From Halobacteriovorax vibrionivorans (lineage in GTDB: Bacteria > Bdellovibrionota > Bacteriovoracia > Bacteriovoracales > Bacteriovoracaceae): a DNA stretch of 64,000 nt. Where the stretch lies: assembly GCF_003346865.1 (NCBI RefSeq), contig NZ_QDKL01000003.1:620001-684000 (forward strand), given 5' to 3'. Numbering within the stretch: the first letter of the stretch is position 1; the number at the start of each line of letters is the position of its first letter. Positions 1 through 9,357 of this stretch are shown piece after piece. Below the pieces are notes generated by a model. That model made no database searches. It was not told the DNA's origin and was given only the letters and a program-made list of their open reading frames with translations. A program made the translations under genes and the position numbers.

Positions 1-257
1 GCAATATTTTCTTCCATTGAATAATCTTTCATACGCTTCATCCAATTTAGATCAGCACCCGCACAAAAAGACTTCCCTTCACCTGTTAGAACAACAACTC
101 TTACAGAGTCATCATTTTCAAGTCCAAGAAACTCTTCTGTTAGAGCAGCAATCATCTCATCGTTAAAAGCATTATGTACTTCTGGGCGATTTAAAGTGAT
201 GTAACATACACCGGCCTCTTCGCCACTCGTTTTTAATTCCTTAATATATCCACTCAT
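1..257 (-). CDS. Enoyl-CoA hydratase/isomerase family protein (partial; methylglutaconyl-CoA hydratase-like)
   Basis: Only the first 85 codons lie in the window; the rest is beyond base 1. The translation opens MSGYIKELKTSGEEAGVCYI and carries the crotonase N-terminal motifs TLNRPEVHNAFN and, near residue 75, the oxyanion-loop motif SFCAGADLNWM. The ATG at 257 is preceded by a strong AGAAGGAG Shine-Dalgarno and lies 22 bases after the stop of the MCC beta gene, so the two are one transcript. With an MCC beta chain as neighbour, the likely reaction is hydration of 3-methylglutaconyl-CoA in leucine breakdown (LiuC/AUH role), but the specificity is inferred from context only; the family assignment is firm. 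Confidence 0.85.
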   Translation of the reverse strand, partial: MSGYIKELKTSGEEAGVCYITLNRPEVHNAFNDEMIAALTEEFLGLENDDSVRVVVLTGEGKSFCAGADLNWMKRMKDYSMEENI

Positions 258-279
258 ATAAACTCCTTCTCAATTCTCA

Positions 280-1902
280 TTACATTCTAAAGACACCAAA
301 CTTAGTCTCTTCTATTGGTGCTTGTTTACTTGCTTTAATAGCAGCACCTAAGATATCTCGTGTCTTATGTGGCTCAATTACACCATCATCCCAAAGTCGA
401 GCTGTTGAATAATAAGCACTTCCCTCTTCTTCATATTTGTCTAAGATTGGTTGTTTAAACTGAGCTTCTTGTTCAGGCGTCATTGGAGCCTGACCTTTTG
501 CTTTAAGGCCATCTTGTCGAACTGTTGCAAGAACTCCAGCAGCTTGCTCTCCACCCATTACAGAAATTCGTGCATTTGGCCACATCCACATAAAACGTGG
601 AGAATAAGCGCGTCCACACATACCGTAATTTCCAGCACCAAATGATCCACCAATAACAACAGTGAACTTTGGTACGTTTACAGTAGAAACAGCTGTAACC
701 ATCTTAGCGCCATGCTTTGCAATCCCTTCTGCTTCATATTTAGAACCGACCATAAACCCTGTAATATTTTGCAGGAATACTAGTGGAATATTTCTTTGCC
801 CACAAAGTTGGATAAAGTGAGAGCCTTTGATTGCTGATTCAGAAAAAAGAATTCCGTTATTAGCAACAATTCCTACTCTTTCACCACAGATCTTAGCAAA
901 ACCACACACTAGTGTTGGCCCGTACTTTTCTTTAAATTCATGAAAGCGTGATCCATCAACAATACAAGCAATGATTTCACGAATATCAAATGGCTTCTTC
1001 GTATCTCTAGGTAGAATTCCATAGATATCTTCAGCATCATATTTTGGCATTTCAAAATTAAAGTCATCTTCATTTTGAATGAAATTTGTATTTTCAACAA
1101 TTGAGCGAGTAATCGCTAATGCGTCCTCTTCATCTTCTGCAAAGTGATCAGCAACACCAGAGTCACTTGTGTGAACCTTGGCCCCACCAAGAGTCTGAGC
1201 GTCTACTTCCTCACCTGTTGCGGCCTTTACAAGTGGAGGTCCTCCTAAGAAGATCGTTCCATTATCTTTTACAATAATTGATTCATCTGCCATTGCAGGT
1301 ACATAAGCTCCACCAGCAGTACATGATCCTAGAACCACAGCAATTTGTGGAATACCTTGAGCAGACATTTGTGCCTGATTATAAAAAATTCTTCCAAAAT
1401 GTTCCTTGTCAGGAAAAACTTCATCTTGCATCGGTAAGAATGCTCCACCAGAATCCACAAGATAAATACATGGTAGGCGGTTTTCACGTGCAACTTCTTG
1501 TGCTCTTAAGTGCTTTTTCACAGTCATTGGAAAATATGTTCCACCCTTAACAGTTGCATCATTTGCAACAAACATGCACCAAACACCATGAACTTTTCCA
1601 ATACCAGTTACAATACCGGCGCTTGGAATATCCATACCGTACATCCCATTAGCTGCTAATGATGAAAGTTCAATAAATGGAGATCCTGCATCGAGGATCT
1701 TATCAATACGTTCACGTGGTAAAAGTTTTCCTCGTGAATGGTGACGTGAAACAGACTTCTCTCCTCCACCTTGATGAGCTTTATTTACTCTTTGTCTAAG
1801 TTCTTCAACATTTGAAAAATGAAATTTGAAGTTTTCTTTAAAGTCGTCACTAGTGCGATCGACTTTCGAATGAATCGAAATCGTATCTTGCGAATTAGTC
1901 AT
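280..1902 (-). CDS. mccB: Methylcrotonyl-CoA carboxylase, carboxyltransferase (beta) subunit
   Basis: 540 residues, the usual length of MCC beta chains. The protein transfers carboxyl from biotin to 3-methylcrotonyl-CoA in leucine degradation, working with a biotinylated alpha chain that is not in the window and may follow the crotonase. Visible family signatures are [12 protein letters not shown] (about 58-69), ANDATVKGG (about 113), [13 protein letters not shown] (about 145), [16 protein letters not shown] (about 192) and, in the second half, [13 protein letters not shown] with the [11 protein letters not shown] motif. These match MCC beta rather than PCC or acetyl-CoA carboxylase. ATG at 1902 is preceded by AGAGGC. 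Nothing upstream within 125 bases looks like another gene, so 1902 probably marks the first gene of this operon. Confidence 0.93.
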   Translation of the reverse strand: MTNSQDTISIHSKVDRTSDDFKENFKFHFSNVEELRQRVNKAHQGGGEKSVSRHHSRGKLLPRERIDKILDAGSPFIELSSLAANGMYGMDIPSAGIVTGIGKVHGVWCMFVANDATVKGGTYFPMTVKKHLRAQEVARENRLPCIYLVDSGGAFLPMQDEVFPDKEHFGRIFYNQAQMSAQGIPQIAVVLGSCTAGGAYVPAMADESIIVKDNGTIFLGGPPLVKAATGEEVDAQTLGGAKVHTSDSGVADHFAEDEEDALAITRSIVENTNFIQNEDDFNFEMPKYDAEDIYGILPRDTKKPFDIREIIACIVDGSRFHEFKEKYGPTLVCGFAKICGERVGIVANNGILFSESAIKGSHFIQLCGQRNIPLVFLQNITGFMVGSKYEAEGIAKHGAKMVTAVSTVNVPKFTVVIGGSFGAGNYGMCGRAYSPRFMWMWPNARISVMGGEQAAGVLATVRQDGLKAKGQAPMTPEQEAQFKQPILDKYEEEGSAYYSTARLWDDGVIEPHKTRDILGAAIKASKQAPIEETKFGVFRM

Positions 1903-2028
1903 AGAAAATTGCCTCTAATATTTGTAATAAAACTGAGCAATTTTATCTATTTATCATAGATTTTGACAAGGCAAGGCACGTTATGATGCATCACAAAATT
2001 CAAGAAGATGTAAGGAAGGTCTTTAATA

Positions 2029-4593
2029 TTACTCTATGGCCTCAGCAGCGTTAAGAAACTTCATATAAATACTATCCTCATCTGTTTTTTCAATAACTTC
2101 AGACGCAATACTGCGACCGGCCACTTGCTTGATCTCATTAGCTTGCATTGGAAGACGCGGGCCAACAAATGAACTAAATGCTATGGCCTCCAGTTCTTCA
2201 GAAGACTCAGACAGGATTACATTTCCGTTTTCATCATGCTCAATGAAATAAGTAACGCCATTTGCCAATACAACGATATTACTTCCGCTTTGAAGCGCTT
2301 CTTTTACTAACTTTCTATCTTGAGAATTGATGACATTATCATCGAGTTTAATTGTTTGGGTATTATTTGAGTTTGCTACGAGCTTCATTCCTCCATTATT
2401 AACGATAGATGCAGTTCCAGATGAGGTTGAAGATGAGAAACTACCAGAAGAAGCTGACCTACTAGAAGCAGTGGCTGGAGGACCTGGGGCAATATTAGAT
2501 ACAGAAGGAGTTATTGCTCCACTGCTTCTACTAATATTATTAGAGCTTCTATTAAATGGATTCTCTAATTCACTTGAGGCAGTAGCAGCTTTCTTTGTAT
2601 TCGAAGGTTTATCACGTTGCGATTTTTCACTATTATTAACATTTTTTGTAAATTCAGCGACTTGATTTTGTAATTCAGAAATCTGCTTTCTTAGACTATT
2701 TTCGGTATCCCTTAATTTATCAGTAGAATCACTCGTGATTTTCTCATCCTGATCAATTATAACATCACTAATCTCATCTTTATTGTCGGAGTAAGTTTCA
2801 TCACGAGACGATTTAATAGAATTATTTTGAACTATAGATGATGCTAGATTTTGCCCATCCATTTGATTTGGTAAGTTTTCTCTTTGTTCCAAGTTTTTAG
2901 ATAAATACTCAGCACTTTGATCAAAAGTATTATCTGTTATTTCTTCAGAAATAGGTTGTTTATTTGTTGTAAATGAAGAGTCAACTAATGACGATTTATT
3001 CTTTGTTCCAGATTCACTAAAGCTTGCAATTTCATTTGAATAAGATGTTTTTATATCGTTAAAAATTGTACTTGTATCGGCAGTTGAACGATAGACTTTT
3101 CCATAACTAGAAGCAACTTTTGTATCAATTGCTGTTCCGACTGAACCACAATAATACTTAGCAGAAAAGATATCTTGCCCACCAAAGTTTTCATTGGACT
3201 TAGAAAATTCCACGGCCGTAATACCTTCCATAACCTCATCTGTATTAGCTGGGTTACAGGCATATTCTAGTGCTTCAATTCTATCTTTACACTCATCAAC
3301 AAGTTCTTTATTAGAGTTATGAATTGTTTTCCAAAAAATTGAGTTGGCCTTTCTTTTTACAGTCAAGTCTTCTGACTTATCAAGGTCATTTAGAAAATTT
3401 GAAACCTCTTCAAGATCATCGAAATTATTCACTACATTTTTAAGGAAATTAATATTTAGAGTTGTTAAATAACTTATGATGAAATCATTTTCATCTTTTG
3501 TCGAAAAAATACGTTCTTTATAATTCAGTGTACCTTCGTTACCTCTTGTTTGGTAATAGCGAATACGATTATCTTCATCCGCTTCAGCAATCGCCTTTTG
3601 ACGATGGCCATAATATTCGTGTCGAAATAGTTCGTTTGATTCAATAAACTTTTTAACTCTTCCAAGATACTCATCGCTAAATTTATCAACGCCATGACTT
3701 TCTTTATTAAATTCGTTATACACAAGATCAATAATTTGTGAAGAATCTGATACTCTCCTATTATCACTACCGTAAAACTCATTTACTCTGTCAGTAGCAT
3801 TATCAAAAATATGTGTTAAGCGAGTCTTTGCATCTTTTAGATTGCCATCACCGTCTCTAGAACCTTTTGCACTAAATGATAATTCAAATTTTTCATCTAA
3901 GGCATTTTTAACATCTGCATTAAAGCATCCCTTAATTTTTTCACTTATTTTATCAATATCTGATTCTGTACAAGAAAAGTCTGGAGAAGCTCCATTATTG
4001 ATATGATATTGTTCCTTGTATTTATTAAAACTAAAGGCATTGGACTCTATTAAATTAAAAAGGTCATAAACTCTATTTGCCATAATACTGTTATAGGACT
4101 TACTTTTAAAGGCTTCAAAAGAATTATCAGGTATAACAAACTTCTCAGGTGAAGTTGCTGCGACTTTATCGACACAGCGACAATATTGATCGACATTAAT
4201 CTTTTTTTCGTTTGGTTTTTCAGTATCAAAACTATACAGATCATAACGACAGGCATAGGCTCGATCTTTGAGATCATCTTCTAAGTCAGTCACAACATTC
4301 AATGGTGTCTGTTGTGGAACAACACTTCCAAAACAGTCGCCACTATTTGAAAATATTGACTTTGATAATACTGACGGAGGGAGTTCACTCATATTGCTGG
4401 TAGGATTATTATAGTCTATTGATTGAGATCTTCTCGAGTGATCAAATACATTTTGATAATGTTCAATCTGCTGTTGAAGGTCACGACTATTAAGACTTCC
4501 CCCTTGTGTTGTTAAAGCAAATAAACTAGAGGAAGCTGAGTAAACTGATTGATGAAAAAAGAATAGAGTAATAATAGTCGTTTTAAATTTCAT
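2029..4593 (-). CDS. Large secreted coiled-coil protein, paralogue A
   Basis: 854 residues from the ATG at 4593, chosen because AGGAAT precedes it and the protein then opens with a signal peptide (MKFKTTIITLFFFHQSVYSA); the reading frame runs 15 codons further upstream. No known domain is recognised. The N-terminal third holds paired cysteines (CRCVDK, FSCTESDID, KGCFNAD), the middle is charged and helical with a heptad segment around LRKQISELQNQVAEF, then comes a Ser/Ala low-complexity linker and a conserved C-terminal unit ending SIYMKFLNAAEAIE. Every block has a counterpart in the gene at 4914-7763, so the two are tandem duplicates. Probably periplasmic or surface; function unknown. Confidence 0.82.
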   Translation of the reverse strand: MKFKTTIITLFFFHQSVYSASSSLFALTTQGGSLNSRDLQQQIEHYQNVFDHSRRSQSIDYNNPTSNMSELPPSVLSKSIFSNSGDCFGSVVPQQTPLNVVTDLEDDLKDRAYACRYDLYSFDTEKPNEKKINVDQYCRCVDKVAATSPEKFVIPDNSFEAFKSKSYNSIMANRVYDLFNLIESNAFSFNKYKEQYHINNGASPDFSCTESDIDKISEKIKGCFNADVKNALDEKFELSFSAKGSRDGDGNLKDAKTRLTHIFDNATDRVNEFYGSDNRRVSDSSQIIDLVYNEFNKESHGVDKFSDEYLGRVKKFIESNELFRHEYYGHRQKAIAEADEDNRIRYYQTRGNEGTLNYKERIFSTKDENDFIISYLTTLNINFLKNVVNNFDDLEEVSNFLNDLDKSEDLTVKRKANSIFWKTIHNSNKELVDECKDRIEALEYACNPANTDEVMEGITAVEFSKSNENFGGQDIFSAKYYCGSVGTAIDTKVASSYGKVYRSTADTSTIFNDIKTSYSNEIASFSESGTKNKSSLVDSSFTTNKQPISEEITDNTFDQSAEYLSKNLEQRENLPNQMDGQNLASSIVQNNSIKSSRDETYSDNKDEISDVIIDQDEKITSDSTDKLRDTENSLRKQISELQNQVAEFTKNVNNSEKSQRDKPSNTKKAATASSELENPFNRSSNNISRSSGAITPSVSNIAPGPPATASSRSASSGSFSSSTSSGTASIVNNGGMKLVANSNNTQTIKLDDNVINSQDRKLVKEALQSGSNIVVLANGVTYFIEHDENGNVILSESSEELEAIAFSSFVGPRLPMQANEIKQVAGRSIASEVIEKTDEDSIYMKFLNAAEAIE

Positions 4594-4858
4594 TTTATTC
4601 CTAGATACTTGATCTGTTTTATCCATCGGATAGTTCAACTGATTCCTAAAGTGACCAAAATCTATTGATAGAGGTCATCTCGAGGATTTTATTATCTCAA
4701 AGAACGACTATAGCTACATATATAGTTTACAGAGAAAACTTCTTTAATACATAAGTACCTAAAATTTGATTTACAAAGATGAAATAAAAAATAAATGGCA
4801 TTTAATGAATAAAAACTCTTTGCGCCAATAAAGTGTGGAATATGTTTAAAATAAATAT

Positions 4859-4883
4859 AAAAAAAGGCCATCCTAAGATGGCC
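4859..4883 (-). terminator. Rho-independent terminator of the 4914-7763 gene
   Basis: Perfect 7-bp stem GGCCATC / GATGGCC (4866-4872 with 4877-4883), 4-base loop, followed on the minus strand by a run of seven T. It lies about 30 bases past the stop of the minus-strand gene and separates it from its paralogue downstream. Confidence 0.9.
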
Positions 4884-4913
4884 AATATATATTATAAATA
4901 TATTAAGTTTTTA

Positions 4914-7763
4914 CTACTCTGATATTTCTGCAGCATCTAAAAATTTAGAATAAATACTTTCTTCTTGTGCTGCTGTCTCATCTTTTTCTGATGCAATTTC
5001 TCGCTTAGGCCCATCTTCAGCCTTAGGCTTTGGTAATTGTGGACCCTCTTGTTCTGGCCCCATTACACCGGCCATCACCTCTTCGGCTGTCTCAGATAGA
5101 ATAACGTTTCCTTCTTCATCTTGACCAATATAGTATACGCGTCCATCTGTTAGAACAACGCTAGTGCTTCCATTTGAAATTGCCTCTGCAACAAGTCTTT
5201 GATCGCTTTTAGCTATATTTGAATTAGAAACAGTACCGCTAACAGCTCTAGAAGATCCAGAGTTTCCAGATAATCCTAGGCCTCCAGTTGCACCTAATTT
5301 ATTTATTGCAGAAAGTCCTTGTCCGGCCGAAGAGAATGAAGATGATGATGTCGCTGCCGGAGCAGTTGGAACAGCGGCACTACCAGTTGTGGCACGGCTC
5401 GCTTGTTGTGGAGCAAAAGCATTGTCTCTACGTACATTATTCCCCGATCCAAAACCAGCAAAGTTATTTGAAGTAGGCTGAGGTTTTTCTACAACTTTTT
5501 CTTCTTCGTTTAGACTATCTTCATTTTCTTCTTCTGATTTCTTATCACGACTTGCAATTGCAGAGTTTAGCTCAGAGATCTGTGCCCTAAGGGCATCTAA
5601 CTCTTTTTTAAGAGCGTTATTTTCATCAACTTGAGCAGCAGATACTGACTCTTCACTCTTTTCTAGCTCTTCTTCAATATTTTGTGCTTCTCTTTCAATA
5701 CGATCTTTAACTGACTCAATCTCTTCAACTGATGTATTTGGGTTTGATACAATTGCTTGCATTGTATTACCATCAATCACGTTTGAATCTGGAATATTAT
5801 TAGACGAGTTCATATTATCTAATAAGTTCGCTGCTTCAGAGAAATTGTAGTCTTCTTCAGTAGTGGTTTGAGTGCTCGTTGAAGTTGCAACAGCATCATC
5901 GATTTCTGGTCCACTATTATCAAGTATCTGATCTCCACGTCCTGTTGTATTAACAATTGTTTCAGTTCCAGAAGCAGTATCTGTAGAGTCTGGGCTATCT
6001 GAGAAAACTTTTTGTTTTTCAGATTCTTTAACTTCAGCATAAACTTGCTGTGGTGTTAATGTTTCAATCTCTCCAGCTCTAGAGTTTGCTACTTTCGTAT
6101 CAATTAAATCACGATTTAGTACTTCACAATATAGTTTAGAATTTTTAACACTTGAATCATTATCTAATTCACTATTTGCATCGATAAACTCTTGAGCACT
6201 AACATTTGTCATTACTTGCTTTGCATTAGCAGGATCACAAGACTCTTTTAGCTTTTGTATCTTTTGAGAACAAGAGCCCATATTTTCCTCATAACTAGAC
6301 GCTAAATAATCTGCCATCGAAGTTCTTATACTTGCAAATGTTTCAGGGTTTCCTTGAGTGATGCCTTCAATGATGTCATTTTTATAATTTGTATTGTTCT
6401 TAAACTCAGGTCTGTTCCCCAAACTCATCATCGTTTTATCGAATAAAAGTAGAGCAAACATACCAGCGAAACTCTTTTCTTGTTGATCAGTTATATCAAA
6501 AACAGTTTTTTCAACAGGAGACATAGCAATCCCTTGACTTCTCAGATCTGTGCGCTTTTTGATATTATACATATCCACATAACGCTGCTTGTGAGCTTGG
6601 AACCCTTGCCTTAAAAGAGGACTCCTATTTAAGAAGTCTCTTACTTGACTTAAATACTCATCAGGAAATCTTCCTGTACCATCATTATTTTTAGCAAAAC
6701 CTACAATAATTAAATCAGAGAACTTTTGAGCTTCACGCTTAATACGCTCATCATCGTCCCCTTTGTTACTAGAGTTCTGGTCAACAGAATCATCTCTAAA
6801 GTCTTTAATTTCTTCATTTGCTTTATTAAAGATTTGGGAAATTCTATTATTAGCTTTACTACTGAAGATTAAGATTTCATCTTTTAATCCATTCTTCTCA
6901 TCAATTAGATCTGCTGCAGGCCCCTCAAAACACTGATTAAGCTCTTTGGCCATCGTATCAATATCATCTTCAGTACATCCAAAGTCACCTGCTTCAAAAT
7001 TGTATAGATCTTCAGCTTTATCTAAATCCTGATATCGGTGCGCATTCTTTCTTAATGTCTGAAGGAAGTCAGTTACTCGATTAGCAATAATATTTTGATA
7101 AAAGCTTTTTTGAAAATCATTTAAAACATCATCATCTGATAAATCTGCGTGACTTTCTTCTGATGCTAAGTCACCGACACAGCCACAATAGCTTTGAGAA
7201 TTTAATTTAGTTGTTAGGCCCTCTGAAGAATCAAATTCTTCAAGATAATCCTTACATACAGACGAAAAGACTTGGTAGTCACGTCCCCAGCTTAGAAAAC
7301 TCTTAAATATACTTTCATTAGAAGAAAATCCATCTAAAGAACCACACGGCTGCGATGAATCGTCATCGAATCGATAATTAAAATCAAACTTTGGACTATA
7401 GATATTTATTTTAGGTTCATTACTATATTCTAGGTTTATATCTCTACTATAAGAAAAATCAGTATTATATGCAGGACTCATTAAGTACTGGTCAACTGAT
7501 TCTGAATCACTAAATTCAGTTATAGAAAGAATTGAGTTATCTGGCTTATCAAATTCACTCATAGCATTGTACTCTTGAGCTTTATATTCAATCATCCCCT
7601 GCTGAGCTCGAGAGGCGCTAGCTTCTAGTGAATTATTCCCCGCAGCACCATCAAGACTGGCCGGAGATGCTTGCACGACTTGAGACGAATCTAAACGAAT
7701 ATCATTCGCAAATGTTGTCTGAGTGGCAAAGATCAAAATCAATATTGAATTTAAAGCTCTCAT
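4914..7763 (-). CDS. Large secreted coiled-coil protein, paralogue B
   Basis: 949 residues from ATG 7763. The open frame extends four codons upstream to a GTG, but GAGGA at that point is a well-spaced ribosome binding site for the ATG, and the signal peptide (MRALNSILILIFATQTTFAN) starts there. It shares with the neighbour at 2029-4593 the Cys motifs (YCGCVGD, FGCTEDDID, NQCFEG), the conserved stretch IIANRVTDFL (SIMANRVYDLF in the paralogue), a coiled coil near LRAQISELNSAIAS, a Ser/Ala-rich linker, and the C-terminal unit DEEGNVILSETAEE ... SIYSKFLDAAEISE. No catalytic domain is visible. It ends in its own terminator. Likely an exported structural or host-contact protein; the role is unknown. 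Confidence 0.84.
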   Translation of the reverse strand: MRALNSILILIFATQTTFANDIRLDSSQVVQASPASLDGAAGNNSLEASASRAQQGMIEYKAQEYNAMSEFDKPDNSILSITEFSDSESVDQYLMSPAYNTDFSYSRDINLEYSNEPKINIYSPKFDFNYRFDDDSSQPCGSLDGFSSNESIFKSFLSWGRDYQVFSSVCKDYLEEFDSSEGLTTKLNSQSYCGCVGDLASEESHADLSDDDVLNDFQKSFYQNIIANRVTDFLQTLRKNAHRYQDLDKAEDLYNFEAGDFGCTEDDIDTMAKELNQCFEGPAADLIDEKNGLKDEILIFSSKANNRISQIFNKANEEIKDFRDDSVDQNSSNKGDDDERIKREAQKFSDLIIVGFAKNNDGTGRFPDEYLSQVRDFLNRSPLLRQGFQAHKQRYVDMYNIKKRTDLRSQGIAMSPVEKTVFDITDQQEKSFAGMFALLLFDKTMMSLGNRPEFKNNTNYKNDIIEGITQGNPETFASIRTSMADYLASSYEENMGSCSQKIQKLKESCDPANAKQVMTNVSAQEFIDANSELDNDSSVKNSKLYCEVLNRDLIDTKVANSRAGEIETLTPQQVYAEVKESEKQKVFSDSPDSTDTASGTETIVNTTGRGDQILDNSGPEIDDAVATSTSTQTTTEEDYNFSEAANLLDNMNSSNNIPDSNVIDGNTMQAIVSNPNTSVEEIESVKDRIEREAQNIEEELEKSEESVSAAQVDENNALKKELDALRAQISELNSAIASRDKKSEEENEDSLNEEEKVVEKPQPTSNNFAGFGSGNNVRRDNAFAPQQASRATTGSAAVPTAPAATSSSSFSSAGQGLSAINKLGATGGLGLSGNSGSSRAVSGTVSNSNIAKSDQRLVAEAISNGSTSVVLTDGRVYYIGQDEEGNVILSETAEEVMAGVMGPEQEGPQLPKPKAEDGPKREIASEKDETAAQEESIYSKFLDAAEISE

Positions 7764-8019
7764 TTCCTTCCTCACAATATAACTCTTCTTAATTTATCGG
7801 TTATTTATTAAGATTTCTTGAGTAACTGATCACTACAGTAAGTTTCTCCCTACTATTATTTTCACTTGAAATTGAGGTGGAATAAATGAATTCAGGCCAT
7901 TATCTTAAAGATAATTTTTTTATACCCAATAACACGCTAAAATTATTGAGTTTCGATAATCAGTCTAAGAAATAGTCATCAAAATTTGGACATTATTTTC
8001 TGCCAATAAATAGACACAA

Positions 8020-9357
8020 TTAACAAATTCCAGGGCCAAAGTCCCTTAGCTTTTCCAGATGAGAAGTAATTGTTGCCATGGCATATGACTTAAGACGCTC
8101 TGGTAAATCAGGGTAGATTTCCTTAAAAATCTCTTCGATTTCCTTGCCTTCACTAACACATTTCCTTACTTGCTCTTCTCTTTCTAAACGATGCTCTAGT
8201 GTCTTCTTTATCTTAAGAGTTCCACCAAGACAAATACCATGAGAAGGCATAATAACTTGAGGATCTATATCGATAACATTTTGTAAGGATTGAAAATACT
8301 CTCTCATACAAGAGCCCTTACCACCAATTGTTACGGTACCAACAGTTTGGATAAGGTCTGAAACGATCATCCAAGCACCATCGACTCGGTATAGAGAACT
8401 TTGCCCAAAAGCATGACCACCAGTTGTAATCAACTTCACATCCACCCCACAAGACTTAACAACGATATCACCATCTTGATAAAACTTAACATCAAACTCG
8501 TTGAAGTAATCTTTATCGAAGTCTTCTAATAGATGATCATAAGTTCCTTTAGACATTGAAAATGAAATACCGAGCTCTTTTGCCAGTCTTCTGCTGTATT
8601 CATGATGATCAGGATGATGATGAGTTAGAAAGACTTCTGAAATGTCATGTTCACCAATAGAGTTAAGAAGTTTTTCATATTCATCACTATTTTTAGGAGA
8701 AGGATCGATGATAATTTTCTTGTGCCCGTCATCACCAAGAACAAAACAATTTGTGCGATTTGCTGGAGGAAATGTATTAGAAAGTGGCATATATTGACGT
8801 AAACCAAAGAGAGGCTCAATCATAGGAACACACTTTTTTGAATCATATTTTAGATTTGCATCTAAAAAATCAAGGCTTGCTATATCTCGATCTAAGTCTT
8901 CTAAAATTGTAATCATTGGAGGGACAACAAGCATTTGCCCTTGCTTGTATGATTCAAAAGCTTCGTGGCAATTAAACCATTTCGTATATGCAATTTCACC
9001 TTGATCGAATTCAAATTTAATATCCTCAAGATGGGCTTCATCTTTTATAAAGATCTTAAAATAATAATTTTCAAAGCGATGTGGATTAAAGTCAGGTGTT
9101 ACGGCCAGTGAATATTTTGCGATATCAATAATATGCCCAGATAATTGGAGATCATCTAGGTCAATATTTAACTCTTCTTTGATTTCTCTTTTTAGAGCGT
9201 ATTCAAGATAATTATCCCCGCCTTCTAAAATATCTTCTTTATCAACTTTACCACCAGGAAAAGAGGTATACCCAGGAAAGGCCCTTAGATAATTTTGTCT
9301 CTTCATGAAGAGAACTTTTTCACCACAAATAAATATAGCTGATACTGACTGTTTCAA
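8020..9357 (-). CDS. NUDIX hydrolase - metallo-beta-lactamase-fold fusion protein
   Basis: 445 residues, two domains. Residues about 1-150 are NUDIX: PGGKVDKED followed by a slightly expanded Nudix box ending LKREIKEELNID. Residues about 190-440 are an MBL-fold hydrolase with LTHHHPDHHEYSRRLA (the HxHxDH site), TTGGHAFGQSSLYR, VSDLIQ and MPSHG. Cytoplasmic, no signal peptide. The start is TTG at 9357: it overlaps the stop of the upstream oxidoreductase gene as TTGA, GGGA sits ahead of it, and the next ATG would delete the first NUDIX strand. Coupling to an arylpyruvate oxidoreductase hints at clean-up of CoA or nucleotide by-products, but the substrate cannot be told from sequence. Confidence 0.86.
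   Translation of the reverse strand: MKQSVSAIFICGEKVLFMKRQNYLRAFPGYTSFPGGKVDKEDILEGGDNYLEYALKREIKEELNIDLDDLQLSGHIIDIAKYSLAVTPDFNPHRFENYYFKIFIKDEAHLEDIKFEFDQGEIAYTKWFNCHEAFESYKQGQMLVVPPMITILEDLDRDIASLDFLDANLKYDSKKCVPMIEPLFGLRQYMPLSNTFPPANRTNCFVLGDDGHKKIIIDPSPKNSDEYEKLLNSIGEHDISEVFLTHHHPDHHEYSRRLAKELGISFSMSKGTYDHLLEDFDKDYFNEFDVKFYQDGDIVVKSCGVDVKLITTGGHAFGQSSLYRVDGAWMIVSDLIQTVGTVTIGGKGSCMREYFQSLQNVIDIDPQVIMPSHGICLGGTLKIKKTLEHRLEREEQVRKCVSEGKEIEEIFKEIYPDLPERLKSYAMATITSHLEKLRDFGPGIC

Noticed and set aside
1278..1550. 90-codon plus-strand frame
   Set aside because: Lies entirely antisense to mccB, with no signal of its own; a shadow frame.
7899..7915. ATTATCTT/AAGATAAT palindrome with T-run as a terminator
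   Set aside because: Stem is purely AT-rich and the T-run faces the plus strand, where no gene ends.
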